The notes below the pieces were generated by a model, which worked only from the letters and a program-made list of their open reading frames with translations, had not been told where the DNA came from and made no database searches. From the NCBI GenBank assembly GCA_023430885.1, contig JAEYYH010000040.1, forward strand, positions 50,096 through 114,095: a stretch of DNA of 64,000 nucleotides, in the 5' to 3' direction. Numbering within the stretch: position 1 is the stretch's first letter; every line of letters begins with the position of its first letter. This document shows, piece by piece, positions 27,331-35,952 of the stretch. A program made the position numbers and the translations under genes. Source of the stretch: Bacillota bacterium. Its GTDB lineage: Bacteria; Bacillota_I; Bacilli_A; RF39; UBA660.

Positions 27331-27362
27331 ATAAAAAATCATGTACATTATGTACATGATTT
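27331..27362 (-). terminator. terminator of the plsC-like gene
   Basis: AAATCATGTACAT / ATGTACATGATTT stem followed by a T-run on the minus strand. Confidence 0.8.
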
Positions 27363-28320
27363 ATATATTATTAAATTTCTTTTGTTTAACAAAATTTCTA
27401 TTAAATAGAAACGAATTATTATCATTTATATTAAGGTCATTTAAAAAGGCAAAGGCTTCTTCCGGTAAAACTATGTTTTTATCTTTGTAACTTGTTCTTA
27501 TTATTTCCTCAACTGTGTATCCGCCTTCAGTTTCTGACATTATATCATCTAGAAACTTTTTGCTATAATCATATGATATTTCATCTCTTGCAGTGGCAGG
27601 AAATTTCTCCATTATCTCCCATTTTAAAGTTGCTAATACATCTCTTAAATCACTAGATAATTCTTTGTTAGTTAAGGGATTATCTTTATCTATACTAATA
27701 TTAGTACCAATGTTGACAAAGTAACTATTGTCATACTTTTCAATACCAATAGGTATTATTTCAGCTCCAGTTTGTCTTGCCATATCTACAGCCCCATCAA
27801 ATAATTTCATCACTAATTGATTTTCTGTTATATTCCAAGCTCCTTCTGGAAATATTAAGATATTTCCACCTTTGTTTAATACTTTAATGCACTTTTCTTT
27901 AGCGATTTTTCGGTCTTCCTTATCTTTTGTATCAACGAAAATAACGCCTTTCATCTTTAATATTAAACCATCTAAATCTCTATATGTTTCTCCTGGGTCA
28001 CCCATTAATAAGAAGGTATTTTCTTTAGCTACTTCTGTTGCCGTTTCAATATCATATCTACCTACATGAGTAGAAGCATAAATTTTAGGCTTAGATGTTT
28101 TAATACTTTTATCACCTATAATATTAACACTTCTTTTAGCAATTATTCTATCCATTTTAAGTAACAGCATAATAATAGAATTAATCTTTTTTCTTAGTTC
28201 TATATATTCGTTTTCTTTACCAGTTATATATTCAAATTTTCTTAGTTCTTTATAATAAAGTTCTAACTCATCTAATTTCATTTTTTTCAGTTCAAAAAAG
28301 TTTTTATAATTAAAATCCAT
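27361..28320 (-). CDS. PlsC-like lysophospholipid acyltransferase
   Basis: 319 aa. The acyltransferase motif HVGRYD (H-x4-D) is in YASTHVGRYDIETA, and motif III is ILIFPEGAWN. It would transfer an acyl chain to a glycerophosphate backbone at the membrane. It lacks the usual N-terminal TM helix but has a hydrophobic stretch near residues 45-55 (SIIMLLLKM). About 80 residues at the C terminus are not part of the core domain. Start after AGAGGGGATAAT. Confidence 0.8.
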   Translation of the reverse strand: MDFNYKNFFELKKMKLDELELYYKELRKFEYITGKENEYIELRKKINSIIMLLLKMDRIIAKRSVNIIGDKSIKTSKPKIYASTHVGRYDIETATEVAKENTFLLMGDPGETYRDLDGLILKMKGVIFVDTKDKEDRKIAKEKCIKVLNKGGNILIFPEGAWNITENQLVMKLFDGAVDMARQTGAEIIPIGIEKYDNSYFVNIGTNISIDKDNPLTNKELSSDLRDVLATLKWEIMEKFPATARDEISYDYSKKFLDDIMSETEGGYTVEEIIRTSYKDKNIVLPEEAFAFLNDLNINDNNSFLFNRNFVKQKKFNNI

Positions 28321-28429
28321 ATTATCCCCTCTTTAGCGATTTATTATAGCATTAATATAGGGAAAGTCAAATTGGACTATAAGTATTAATTAGCTTTTTT
28401 AACCTTATATTTTATTGTTAATTTTAATC

Positions 28430-29518
28430 TTATTTTATTCTCTCCCACGCCGGATTTAGATCTAATCTACCAAAGTGTCCATATGCTGCAAATGGATAAT
28501 ATATTGGTCTTAATAAATCTAATTCTTCTATCATATTAGATAAAGTAAAATCAAAGTTATTATCTATATAAGAATATATTTCTTCTATTGATACTTTATT
28601 AGTACCAAATGTTTCTATAAATAGTGATATTGGTTTACTTTGGCCAATAGCATAACTAACTTGTAATTCGCACCTGCTAGCTAGATTATGCGCTACTACA
28701 TTCTTAGCTACATATCTACAGTAATAGGCAGCAGTTCTATCCACTTTAGATGGATCTTTACTACTAAAGCAACCACCACCTACTCTAGAATATCCACCAT
28801 ATGTATCTACTATTATCTTTCTACCTGTTGTTCCTGAATCACCAAATGGTCCTCCTATAATAAATGAACCACTAGTATTAATTAATATCTTAGTATCAGT
28901 ATCCATTAAAGATGATGGTACTATTTTCTTAATAACATTATTAATTATATAGTTATCCAAATCTTCTTTAGAAATAGACTCTATATGCTGAGATGCAATA
29001 ATAATAGTATCTACTCTAGTAGGTATATTATCTATATATTCTACTGTTACTTCTGTCTTACCATCAGGTCTAAGTGGACTATTATTATCTTCTTTTCTAA
29101 CCTTTGTTAACTGTTTAGCAAGTTTACTTGCTAAGACTATAGCAAGTGGCATATACTCTTTTGTTTCATCACAAGCATATCCAAACATAATACCTTGATC
29201 TCCTGCACATATCTCATCTCTAACTACAGCATGATTAATTTCTAAAGATTGTCCTCCAACTTTAGTTATAACTTCAAACTCTTCAGTATAACCAATGTCT
29301 TTAACAACTGCTTTAGCAATCTTTTCATAATCTAATTTAGCCTTAGTATTAGCTTCTCCATAAATAAGTATTAGATTATCTTTGATTGTGGCTTCTACAG
29401 CCATTTTACTATACTTATCAATAGTAAGTGCTTCATCAAGTATTTTGTCTGCAATCTTGTCACAAACCTTATCTGGATGCCCTTCTGTTACTGATTCACT
29501 AGTAAAATAATATTTCAT
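28430..29518 (-). CDS. metK: S-adenosylmethionine synthetase
   Basis: 362 aa. Makes SAM from methionine and ATP. Motifs: FTSESVTEGHPDKVCDKIAD at the N terminus, GDQGIMFGYACDET, GGPFGDSGTTGRKIIVDTYGG and GGGCFSSKDPSKVDR-AAYY. Somewhat shorter than the ~395 aa typical of Bacillus. The start MKYYFTSESV follows GAAGGAGGAGGAG; the longer ORF from 29545 begins inside the riboswitch. Preceded by a SAM-I-like riboswitch, so it should be shut off by its product. Confidence 0.97.
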   Translation of the reverse strand: MKYYFTSESVTEGHPDKVCDKIADKILDEALTIDKYSKMAVEATIKDNLILIYGEANTKAKLDYEKIAKAVVKDIGYTEEFEVITKVGGQSLEINHAVVRDEICAGDQGIMFGYACDETKEYMPLAIVLASKLAKQLTKVRKEDNNSPLRPDGKTEVTVEYIDNIPTRVDTIIIASQHIESISKEDLDNYIINNVIKKIVPSSLMDTDTKILINTSGSFIIGGPFGDSGTTGRKIIVDTYGGYSRVGGGCFSSKDPSKVDRTAAYYCRYVAKNVVAHNLASRCELQVSYAIGQSKPISLFIETFGTNKVSIEEIYSYIDNNFDFTLSNMIEELDLLRPIYYPFAAYGHFGRLDLNPAWERIK

Positions 29519-29535
29519 AAAAACTCCTCCTCCTT

Positions 29536-29679
29536 CTTTTATCAAAAAGAAAAAAACTCATGAATGAGTTTTTATATTTTAATTATAAATACCCATCATC
29601 GTTGTTAGCATTACCACCTTACATAAGCAGGTTGGTATGAGATCACCGAGCTAACTCTCTCCCTCATTCTTGATAAAAG
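29536..29679 (-). promoter_or_regulatory. SAM-I-like riboswitch upstream of metK
   Basis: Minus-strand order: P1 5' arm CTTTTATCAA with following GA, ATGA (pairs with TCAT, P2), GGGA, a loop containing GTTAGC, ACCAACCT / AGGTGGT (P3), and GCTAAC that is complementary to the P2-side GTTAGC and so could form the SAM-I pseudoknot. P1 closes with TTGATAAAAG, a perfect 10-bp match, immediately before the metK SD AAGGAGG. An AAAAACTCA / TGAGTTTTT hairpin with a T-run lies between P3 and the P1 3' arm and could be P4 or a terminator. The GAGGGA, CCAACC and AAGGTG-TAAT landmarks resemble the S-box consensus. Confidence 0.78.
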
Positions 29680-29727
29680 TTACTTATATTATATTATTAA
29701 TATTTACTAGTGTCAATAAGATAAATT

Positions 29728-30183
29728 TTATACTTCAATATAATATAATCTTTCTCCATCATTTAATTCCTCTAAGTATTTTGCCCCAAATTTCTCATAA
29801 TAATTAATTAAATCTGATTTTAAATAAACTTTATTATATCCCATTTTTTTTGCTTCTTTTAAAATTGCATCATTTAGTATTTGTGAATATCCTTTTCCTC
29901 TAAACTCTTTTTTCACATACATAGTGGCATACCATGGTGTTAAATCTTTTCTTTCCTCACCATCATATTTGAACAGTGAAATAAAACCTATTAAGTTATT
30001 ATTATCTATTAAACCTAAAACAGATATTAATTTATCATATTGATGTGATAAAATTTTATCCACTTTAGTTTTTACTCTAATATTAAGTTCATCTTCACTT
30101 CTTGGAGTTCCCCACTCTAATGAACATAGTTTAATATATTCTTCTAAAAATGATCGATTTTTCTTTATGTTTACTATTTCCAT
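29728..30183 (-). CDS. GNAT acetyltransferase
   Basis: 151 aa. The acetyl-CoA loop is KEFRGKGYSQILNDAILKEA (R-G-K-G), preceded by PWYATMYV (beta4), followed by YNKVYLKSDLINYYEKFGAKYLEE, the standard GNAT C-terminal half. Substrate unknown. I start at ATG 30183 after AGGAAGTGTGT. It follows the 132-aa membrane protein gene by a few bases, so the two probably form an operon. Confidence 0.82.
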   Translation of the reverse strand: MEIVNIKKNRSFLEEYIKLCSLEWGTPRSEDELNIRVKTKVDKILSHQYDKLISVLGLIDNNNLIGFISLFKYDGEERKDLTPWYATMYVKKEFRGKGYSQILNDAILKEAKKMGYNKVYLKSDLINYYEKFGAKYLEELNDGERLYYIEV

Positions 30184-30194
30184 ATACACACTTC

Positions 30195-30593
30195 CTATTT
30201 TAATTGTCCTGATTTATGTTTCTTATAATATTCTTCAATATTCTTCTGCGTTTCTTCATTAATCTTTTCAGTTTTTGGTTTCATTAAATATAATTCAATG
30301 GCATTAGAAATTATCAATACAAGCCAAACAGCAAAGTAAGGTTCAGCAAAAATAACTATTAACGTATCAATAATAGTCGTAGCTATTAATAATGTTTTAA
30401 AAACTTCACTTTTTACTACATCTTTTTTTCTTTCCATAGGATATTTTATTGTATATGAAATAGCCAAAAGATTAAAAGCTGGTAATATGTAGATTGGCAA
30501 CCTATATATACTTGGAAGACCTATCTTACTAATTAAATGTCCAAGTAACATTACTAAAGCATAATTAAAAATATACGGAAAAAGCTTTTTCAT
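30195..30593 (-). CDS. small membrane protein, unknown
   Basis: 132 aa with four hydrophobic segments (about 8-25, 30-48, 67-85, 88-103) and a charged C-terminal tail (KTEKINEETQKNIEEYYKKH). Not recognised. Start after AGTAGGTGATTTA. It is 11 bp upstream of the acetyltransferase gene in the same direction. Confidence 0.68.
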   Translation of the reverse strand: MKKLFPYIFNYALVMLLGHLISKIGLPSIYRLPIYILPAFNLLAISYTIKYPMERKKDVVKSEVFKTLLIATTIIDTLIVIFAEPYFAVWLVLIISNAIELYLMKPKTEKINEETQKNIEEYYKKHKSGQLK

Positions 30594-30663
30594 TAAATCA
30601 CCTACTGTTATCTATAATATATCACATAATGTATATATTTGCATTACTAAGTTAAATAAAAGA

Positions 30664-30697
30664 AAAGCATAACAATCATTATTGACTATTATGCTTT
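30664..30697 (-). terminator. hairpin behind the permease remnant
   Basis: AAAGCATAA / TTATGCTTT stem with following T-rich tract, in the position the terminator holds behind the intact permease gene. Confidence 0.6.
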
Positions 30698-30703
30698 ATA
30701 TTC

Positions 30704-30812
30704 TTAAGAACCAACACTAGTATATCTTTTACTGCCCATTTTAAAGGCAATAAAAGGCAATCCTAGGAAGATTATTACTAGAAGTGGACTAAACATATAT
30801 AACTGGTTATCG
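30704..30812 (-). pseudogene. remnant of an ABC-2 permease gene (C-terminal tail only)
   Basis: The minus strand encodes NQLYMFSPLLVIIF and KMGSKRYTSVGS followed by a stop, nearly identical to the last ~35 residues of the intact permease at 31817-32593. The DNA is closely similar over about 105 bp and similarity stops upstream of NQLY. There is no start codon or other permease sequence, so it is a decayed or truncated paralogue. It lies on the far side of the 293-aa gene from the intact copy. Confidence 0.85.
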
Positions 30813-30874
30813 AATATATTAAGTAATTTAAACACTTGCTTTAGTTTTAAAGTGTATTTTATTTAATTATCCAA

Positions 30875-31756
30875 TTAATTACGTGTTATAGTTAATTCCT
30901 CTATATTTTCTAAAGAAATTAAATCATTGTTATTTTCATCGTCTTCAGCATCATTGATTCCATCATCGTGTTCAAGATAAATGGTTGTATTGAAATCTAC
31001 ATTAGTTTTTTCATTCAGACCATCACCATTTCTAACATCATGATCAGAACCATATTGTAACTCTGTACTTATATAGCCACCACATTGGACTTTTAAAATA
31101 ACATCATCACCATTTACATCACAATCTAATAAGCAAATTTCTTCAATATAAATTTGTGGATCGAAATAATGTGTTGCCAACACATCTAATTCGTCCAATC
31201 CGTTATCAGAAATATAGGATTGTAACTCATCTTCTATGTCAACCATATATTTCTCAAATTTTATACTAAATTTTTCTAATTTTGTAACAAATTTTGAAAA
31301 ACTTACTATTATTTTCTCTATTTTTCCTGACCATTGCTCTATTTTAGGGATAGTGTTAATATGAGCATATTTATTCAATTTTCTATCTTCTTTGTATAAT
31401 TCCTCAATAATTCCTTTAATTCCAAGTATATGATCAACAGCATCTACATCATTATTTCCACAAATTAAAAATGCTAGCCTTTGTTTAGTTGTCACTTGAT
31501 CATTAGCCGTTATATTATAATCATATTTAGTATACCAAGCACAGTTTTTTACGCCATTTATTATTTCTGAATCACTCAATGTTTTTGCTATTATTTCACG
31601 AATACCCAAGGCAAAATAATTAAAAGATAATTTATTATTTACCTCCAAAATATTAAAATTGGATATAAATATTTCTTTCTCTCTGCTAGGTAAAAAATCT
31701 ATTATTTTTTTGATTTCTTTGCTCATTTTTCTTTTTATTATTTCAATATCAATCAT
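30875..31756 (-). CDS. possible pPIWI-associated nuclease-family protein (defence)
   Basis: 293 aa. The N-terminal third is helical with LPSREKEIFISNF, FNYFALGIREIIAKTL, CAWY and TTKQRLAFLI; the middle has two long helices with KYAHINTIPKIEQW and a possible coiled coil; the C-terminal part is beta-rich with KVQCGGYISTELQYGSDHDV RNGDG. From memory these features (RE in the first helix, TxxQR, and ELQYGS near the end) resemble the predicted nuclease family associated with pPIWI-RE systems, but no pPIWI gene is nearby. Treat the name as tentative. It sits between a permease remnant and the intact exporter, with its own extended -10 promoter, as an inserted gene would. Start after GAGGTGATAAGA. 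Confidence 0.45.
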   Translation of the reverse strand: MIDIEIIKRKMSKEIKKIIDFLPSREKEIFISNFNILEVNNKLSFNYFALGIREIIAKTLSDSEIINGVKNCAWYTKYDYNITANDQVTTKQRLAFLICGNNDVDAVDHILGIKGIIEELYKEDRKLNKYAHINTIPKIEQWSGKIEKIIVSFSKFVTKLEKFSIKFEKYMVDIEDELQSYISDNGLDELDVLATHYFDPQIYIEEICLLDCDVNGDDVILKVQCGGYISTELQYGSDHDVRNGDGLNEKTNVDFNTTIYLEHDDGINDAEDDENNNDLISLENIEELTITRN

Positions 31757-31774
31757 TCTTATCACCTCATGTTA

Positions 31775-31783
31775 ATTATAACA
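31775..31783 (-). promoter_or_regulatory. extended -10 promoter of the 293-aa gene
   Basis: TGTTATAAT, 18 bp before the ATG at 31756, directly after the exporter terminator. Confidence 0.6.
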
Positions 31784-31790
31784 CAGTATA

Positions 31791-31818
31791 GAAAAAAGAG
31801 TATAACTGTTATACTCTT
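31791..31818 (-). terminator. terminator of the ABC-2 exporter operon
   Basis: AAGAGTATAA / TTATACTCTT stem with CTG loop and T-run on the minus strand. Confidence 0.85.
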
Positions 31819-32593
31819 AAGAACCAACACTAGTATATCTTTTACTACCCATTTTAAAGGTAATAAAAGATATTAATAAAAAGATTATTACTAGAAATGG
31901 GCTAAACATATATAACTGATTATTGGACCTACCAAGTATATATAAAAGTGGATAATAATTAACAAAAGCATAAGGTATTATGAAAGTAAAAAACCATATA
32001 AATCCTTTATTAAATATTCCTATTGGATACTGAGCCATATGCTTACCACCATCAGTGAATACATTTCTTACTTCTAATCCTTGTACTGTTACAAAGCAGT
32101 AAGATGCTGCTATTAAGAATATTCCAAAGAATATTAATATTGATGATATAAGCATTAGTATTAAAGTAATAACTTTACTAATATCCCATACTACATCAAT
32201 ATTAATAATAGCAATAACTAATACTACTATAGACTGAAGCATTTTACATATCTTAGTATAATCTATTTCATAACCAAGAACCTGTAATAATAAGTTTCTT
32301 GGTCTTATTAAGATTCTATCATATTCTCCTTTAATTATAAGTTTATCAAAATGATCTACACCTCTTGCAAATGTTTCATTAAAAGAATAACCAAACTGAA
32401 TTACTGCAAAGGTAAGAAGAACTTCATATATAGTGAAACCTTTTATATTATTAAACTTTTGAAATAACGCTATTATAATAAAATAATAGGTAAAGAAAAC
32501 AAATATTTGGGATATGAATGATAATATAAAAGATATTTTATATTGCATCTTTGATTTAAGATGCATCTTTAAATAATATAAATATAATTTCAT
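31817..32593 (-). CDS. ABC-2 exporter permease (second permease)
   Basis: 258 aa with six hydrophobic segments, of the type that pairs with a second permease and one ATPase (COG3694-like). Motifs include FTYYFIIIALFQKF in TM1-2, GYSFNETFARGVDHFDKLIIKGEYDRILIRPRN, and GSKRYTSVGS at the C terminus. Its Shine-Dalgarno GGGAGG lies within the final codons of the upstream permease gene, giving coupled translation. Substrate unknown; the family has been linked with drug or glycolipid export. Confidence 0.87.
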   Translation of the reverse strand: MKLYLYYLKMHLKSKMQYKISFILSFISQIFVFFTYYFIIIALFQKFNNIKGFTIYEVLLTFAVIQFGYSFNETFARGVDHFDKLIIKGEYDRILIRPRNLLLQVLGYEIDYTKICKMLQSIVVLVIAIINIDVVWDISKVITLILMLISSILIFFGIFLIAASYCFVTVQGLEVRNVFTDGGKHMAQYPIGIFNKGFIWFFTFIIPYAFVNYYPLLYILGRSNNQLYMFSPFLVIIFLLISFITFKMGSKRYTSVGS

Positions 32594-32594
32594 A

Positions 32595-33398
32595 CTAACC
32601 TCCCTGTACTACTACTCTTTTAATAGCGTTCTTTGTTAAGAAATATCCTAGTACTATAATAACTATTATCCATATTAATTCTTGTAGTAGTAGTGGATAA
32701 CAACTACTACTAGATATATTACCGGAGTATACCCTAAAAGGTAAATCTGCTATGTAATGAAATGGTAATATATCTGCTACTTTTCTTAAGAAAGACGGAA
32801 AGAATGGAAGTGGTACTACTGCTCCAGAAAACACTTCTGAAACAGTAACAAACATCCCTATTACTCCATCTGATTCTAAAGTATAGAAAGTTAATATATG
32901 ATATAAAGTTATAACAGCAGTTACTAAGAATGATGACATAATAAGTGCTACTATAAATAGTATTAAAGAAAGTGTACTACTAGGTAGTGATAATTTAATT
33001 GGACTAGGTAAAAGAAAAGCAATTATTAGAAGTGGAGCAAATCTTAATAATACATCAGCTAGTTTAGATGCATATATTTTAGCATACCACTTAAAATATA
33101 TATTTTGAGGTCTACATAGTTCATAAGATACATCACCTGATTTAATCATATTAATAATATCTTTATCTTTATAGTAAAGATATATTAAAGCATAGAATCC
33201 TTGTTGTAACCATATATAAGTTACTAACTGACTAAAATCCATAGATACACTATTTGAACTAGACTGATAAAAAGCTAGATATACCATTATAAATACTAAT
33301 CCAAAAAATATCTGAGTACAAAAACCTGCTAAAGCTGCTGTTCTATACTGTAAATTTGTTATGAACTTTAATTTAAATATTGATAAATATGGTCTCAT
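32595..33398 (-). CDS. ABC-2 exporter permease (first permease)
   Basis: 267 aa, six hydrophobic segments, COG4587-like. SGDVSYELCRPQNIYFKWYA in the first cytoplasmic loop corresponds to the EYDRILIRP segment of its partner, and PLPFFPSFLRKVADILPFHYIADLPFRVYSGN is a hallmark of the family. Its ATG overlaps the stop of the ATPase gene (ATGA). Confidence 0.87.
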   Translation of the reverse strand: MRPYLSIFKLKFITNLQYRTAALAGFCTQIFFGLVFIMVYLAFYQSSSNSVSMDFSQLVTYIWLQQGFYALIYLYYKDKDIINMIKSGDVSYELCRPQNIYFKWYAKIYASKLADVLLRFAPLLIIAFLLPSPIKLSLPSSTLSLILFIVALIMSSFLVTAVITLYHILTFYTLESDGVIGMFVTVSEVFSGAVVPLPFFPSFLRKVADILPFHYIADLPFRVYSGNISSSSCYPLLLQELIWIIVIIVLGYFLTKNAIKRVVVQGG

Positions 33399-34378
33399 AT
33401 TTGAAATTCCTGATATAACTTAATAATTATATCGTCTACATTTTGTTTATCTATTTCAACATCGTCAATATTTATCTTATCAGATAAATAATTTAAGAAT
33501 GATGAAATATCTATTACTTTAGTATCAATAACAAATTTATAGCCGTCAGGTACTTTAGATTTTGAAATAATGCCTTTCTTCTTTAAGTTAGGAAGTTTAC
33601 TTTTAGTACTTATAGTTACAAAACTTTCTGTATCATATTTTCTTTTTAGTTTAGTAAGTGAACCATCATATAATACACTTCCTTTTCCTATAAGTATTAT
33701 TCTTTTAGCGAGAGCTTCAATATCACTCATATCGTGAGTAGTCAAAATAACAGTTACGTTTTGTTCTTGATTTATCTTTTTAATAAAATCACGAACTACT
33801 TTCTTAGATACGGCGTCTAAACCTATTGTAGGTTCATCTAAGAAGAGTATTTTAGGTTTGTGAAGTAATGAGGCGGCAATCTCACAACGCATTCTTTGAC
33901 CTAAACTGAGCTGTCTAACTGGCATCTTAATGATTTCTTTTAAGTTTAACTTTTCTACTAATTCTTCTTTAGTCTTTTGATACTCTTGTTTATCTAATTT
34001 ATACATTTCGCATAATAGATCAAAAGTATCTTCAGCAGGTATATCCCACCATAACTGACTTCTTTGACCAAAGACTACACCAATATTTTTTACATACTTA
34101 GTGCGATTTGTCCATGGTATCATACCGTCAATACAAGCTGTCCCAGTATCCGGTGTTAAGATACCACTTAGAATCTTAATAGTAGTACTTTTACCAGCTC
34201 CATTTGGACCTATGTAACCTACTATTTCTCCCTGTTCAATATTAAAGGATATATCCTTTACTGCATGTACATAATTGTACTTGCGATGAAAGAAAGACTT
34301 CATAGTTTCCTTCAGTCCAGCATTTCTAACTGGCACTTTAAAAGTTTTACTTATGTTCTTTACCTCGATGAATGACAT
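33395..34378 (-). CDS. ABC exporter ATP-binding protein
   Basis: 327 aa. Walker A GPNGAGKSTTIKILSG, Q loop GVVFGQRSQLWWD, signature LSLGQRMRCEIAASLLHKP, Walker B ILFLDEPTIGLD, H loop TTHD. The FGQRSQLWWDIPAEDTF segment is typical of COG4586 ATPases that serve two-permease ABC-2 exporters. I start at ATG 34378 (MSFIEVKN) after AAGGGAG; a TTG nine bases upstream is possible but too close to the SD. First gene of the operon, with a structured leader. Confidence 0.93.
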   Translation of the reverse strand: MSFIEVKNISKTFKVPVRNAGLKETMKSFFHRKYNYVHAVKDISFNIEQGEIVGYIGPNGAGKSTTIKILSGILTPDTGTACIDGMIPWTNRTKYVKNIGVVFGQRSQLWWDIPAEDTFDLLCEMYKLDKQEYQKTKEELVEKLNLKEIIKMPVRQLSLGQRMRCEIAASLLHKPKILFLDEPTIGLDAVSKKVVRDFIKKINQEQNVTVILTTHDMSDIEALAKRIILIGKGSVLYDGSLTKLKRKYDTESFVTISTKSKLPNLKKKGIISKSKVPDGYKFVIDTKVIDISSFLNYLSDKINIDDVEIDKQNVDDIIIKLYQEFQI

Positions 34379-34400
34379 TTTTTTCAACTCCCTTCAACAA

Positions 34401-34456
34401 CGCAAAAAACCACATTTTCATGTAGTTATGTTTATTTACATTATGTGGTTTTTGCA
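34401..34456 (-). promoter_or_regulatory. leader hairpin of the ABC exporter operon
   Basis: GCAAAAACCACAT / ATGTGGTTTTTTGC (minus strand) forms a long stem with a 27-base loop in the 5' leader, between promoter and SD. It ends in TTTTTTG, weakly like a terminator. Function unknown. Confidence 0.55.
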
Positions 34457-34469
34457 AAACGTCTCCATA

Positions 34470-34498
34470 AGTATAATATAAGAGTGTTTAAATTGCAA
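34470..34498 (-). promoter_or_regulatory. promoter of the ABC exporter operon
   Basis: TTGCAA, 17-bp spacer, TATACT on the minus strand. Confidence 0.6.
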
Positions 34499-34514
34499 TA
34501 GGTAAAATTAATAA

Positions 34515-34547
34515 TATAAAAAAAACTAATTATTTCTAATTAGTTTT
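34515..34547 (-). terminator. terminator of the dcm-like gene
   Basis: AAAACTAATTA / TAATTAGTTTT stem, loop TTTC, followed by a long T-run on the minus strand. Confidence 0.85.
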
Positions 34548-34582
34548 CCTATTTTATAATAGAAAAAATACAATAGTTCTCT

Positions 34583-35842
34583 CTATTCATTATTCACAAA
34601 CATATAATTATTTATATATTCTATCTGTTTGAAAATTTCTTCTAAAACGTTTACTACAATACTATTTCCTGCCATTTTATTCAACTTATCTCTAGTAAAA
34701 AATTCGGACTCTCCCCTTTTTTGAAAATTATTATTAACTATAACTTCATAATCATCTTCAGAAAAACCCATAAACATAAAACCTTCTCTTGGTGTAATAT
34801 ATCTAAACTTACTTTTTCCATCTTTACCATTATCATAATCTATGACACCAGAATTTGGATGCCTATCTTGTTTAGTAGTTAAAGTAGAAATATACTCTTG
34901 TTTTATAATTTTTCCATCAAATAAGTGGCAATTAGAATTATAAATATCTCTTCTAGATTTAGTATCGTTTGGCTGACTAAAATCTGCTTCTTTCTTATAT
35001 TTCTCTTTTGTGTAGTCTATTTTTAATATGTCCTCTATATTTGTTTTGCGAATATTTAAATTACATACATAGTTTACATTTTGCAAATCGTGATTCGCAA
35101 AATATTCATTTATAGCATCATTAATTTCTCTATCGTTATTAGATAGTATACTAATCATATAAATTCTTACACGCTTTTGAGGTATTCCAAAATAACTAGA
35201 ATCTAATTTTAACACAATGTTTTTATATCCCATATCTTCCAATGACTTTTTCCAAGAGTTAAAGTTTGCAACATGTTGATGCGATGTGATATTACGTACA
35301 TTTTCCATTAATAAAAATCTTGGCATAGGTAAATCTTGCTTTTTTCTTTCTAATAGCATTCTTTCAATTTGCCACAACATACTTGATCTATTGTTAGCAT
35401 CTCTATCAATTCCACCTTTATTGCCATGCCAAAAACCAGCAACTGATAAATCTTGACATGGAAAACTATACGTTAGTATATTCATATCATTAGGTAAGTC
35501 TTCACCTTTTATATCAGTAACACTTATTAAATTTTTTGTTCTGTCTATTGCACCGCACAAATGAATTAGAACGTTAATGTTTAATTTTTCTATCATTTCT
35601 CTAGTAGCTGCCTTTTTTCCATCTAAACTAAGAGTTTTTCCATCAAGTAACTTTAGTAATTCATCTTTTGTTAAATTACTATACTTAGAATTATCTATAT
35701 TTTTGCTATGAATAAGATCATAGGCTATAATTGCATTTATATCCCAATCGGCAGTATTTAATATTTCATGTTCAATGTTTGCGTTACGCAATGCCTTCGA
35801 TTGCGCACCAATACCACTAAAGGTTTCTACCATTCTTAACAT
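34583..35842 (-). CDS. DNA (cytosine-5-)-methyltransferase
   Basis: 419 aa. Motif I VETFSGIGAQSKAL, motif IV with catalytic Cys in YSFPCQDLSVAGF, motif VI ENVRNI, motif VIII near QKRVRIYMIS, and motif X MAGNSIVVNVLEEIFKQI at the C terminus. The target-recognition part lies about residues 250-350; the recognised site cannot be read from sequence. It has its own extended -10 promoter, separate from the four downstream-acting genes upstream of it, and a strong terminator. It is most likely the protective methylase of the adjoining GHKL/Z1 cassette. Confidence 0.93.
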   Translation of the reverse strand: MLRMVETFSGIGAQSKALRNANIEHEILNTADWDINAIIAYDLIHSKNIDNSKYSNLTKDELLKLLDGKTLSLDGKKAATREMIEKLNINVLIHLCGAIDRTKNLISVTDIKGEDLPNDMNILTYSFPCQDLSVAGFWHGNKGGIDRDANNRSSMLWQIERMLLERKKQDLPMPRFLLMENVRNITSHQHVANFNSWKKSLEDMGYKNIVLKLDSSYFGIPQKRVRIYMISILSNNDREINDAINEYFANHDLQNVNYVCNLNIRKTNIEDILKIDYTKEKYKKEADFSQPNDTKSRRDIYNSNCHLFDGKIIKQEYISTLTTKQDRHPNSGVIDYDNGKDGKSKFRYITPREGFMFMGFSEDDYEVIVNNNFQKRGESEFFTRDKLNKMAGNSIVVNVLEEIFKQIEYINNYMFVNNE

Positions 35843-35910
35843 ATTACCTACCCCTTTATTTTACATATATAAGTTTTATTTATCTAGCTAAATTAATATC
35901 TTCTTACACC

Positions 35911-35919
35911 ATTATATCA
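35911..35919 (-). promoter_or_regulatory. extended -10 promoter of the dcm-like gene
   Basis: TGATATAAT on the minus strand in the 110-bp gap between the AIPR and methylase genes. Confidence 0.6.
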
Positions 35920-35952
35920 CAGCTTTTTTTATAAATCAGCATTTATTTAAAT

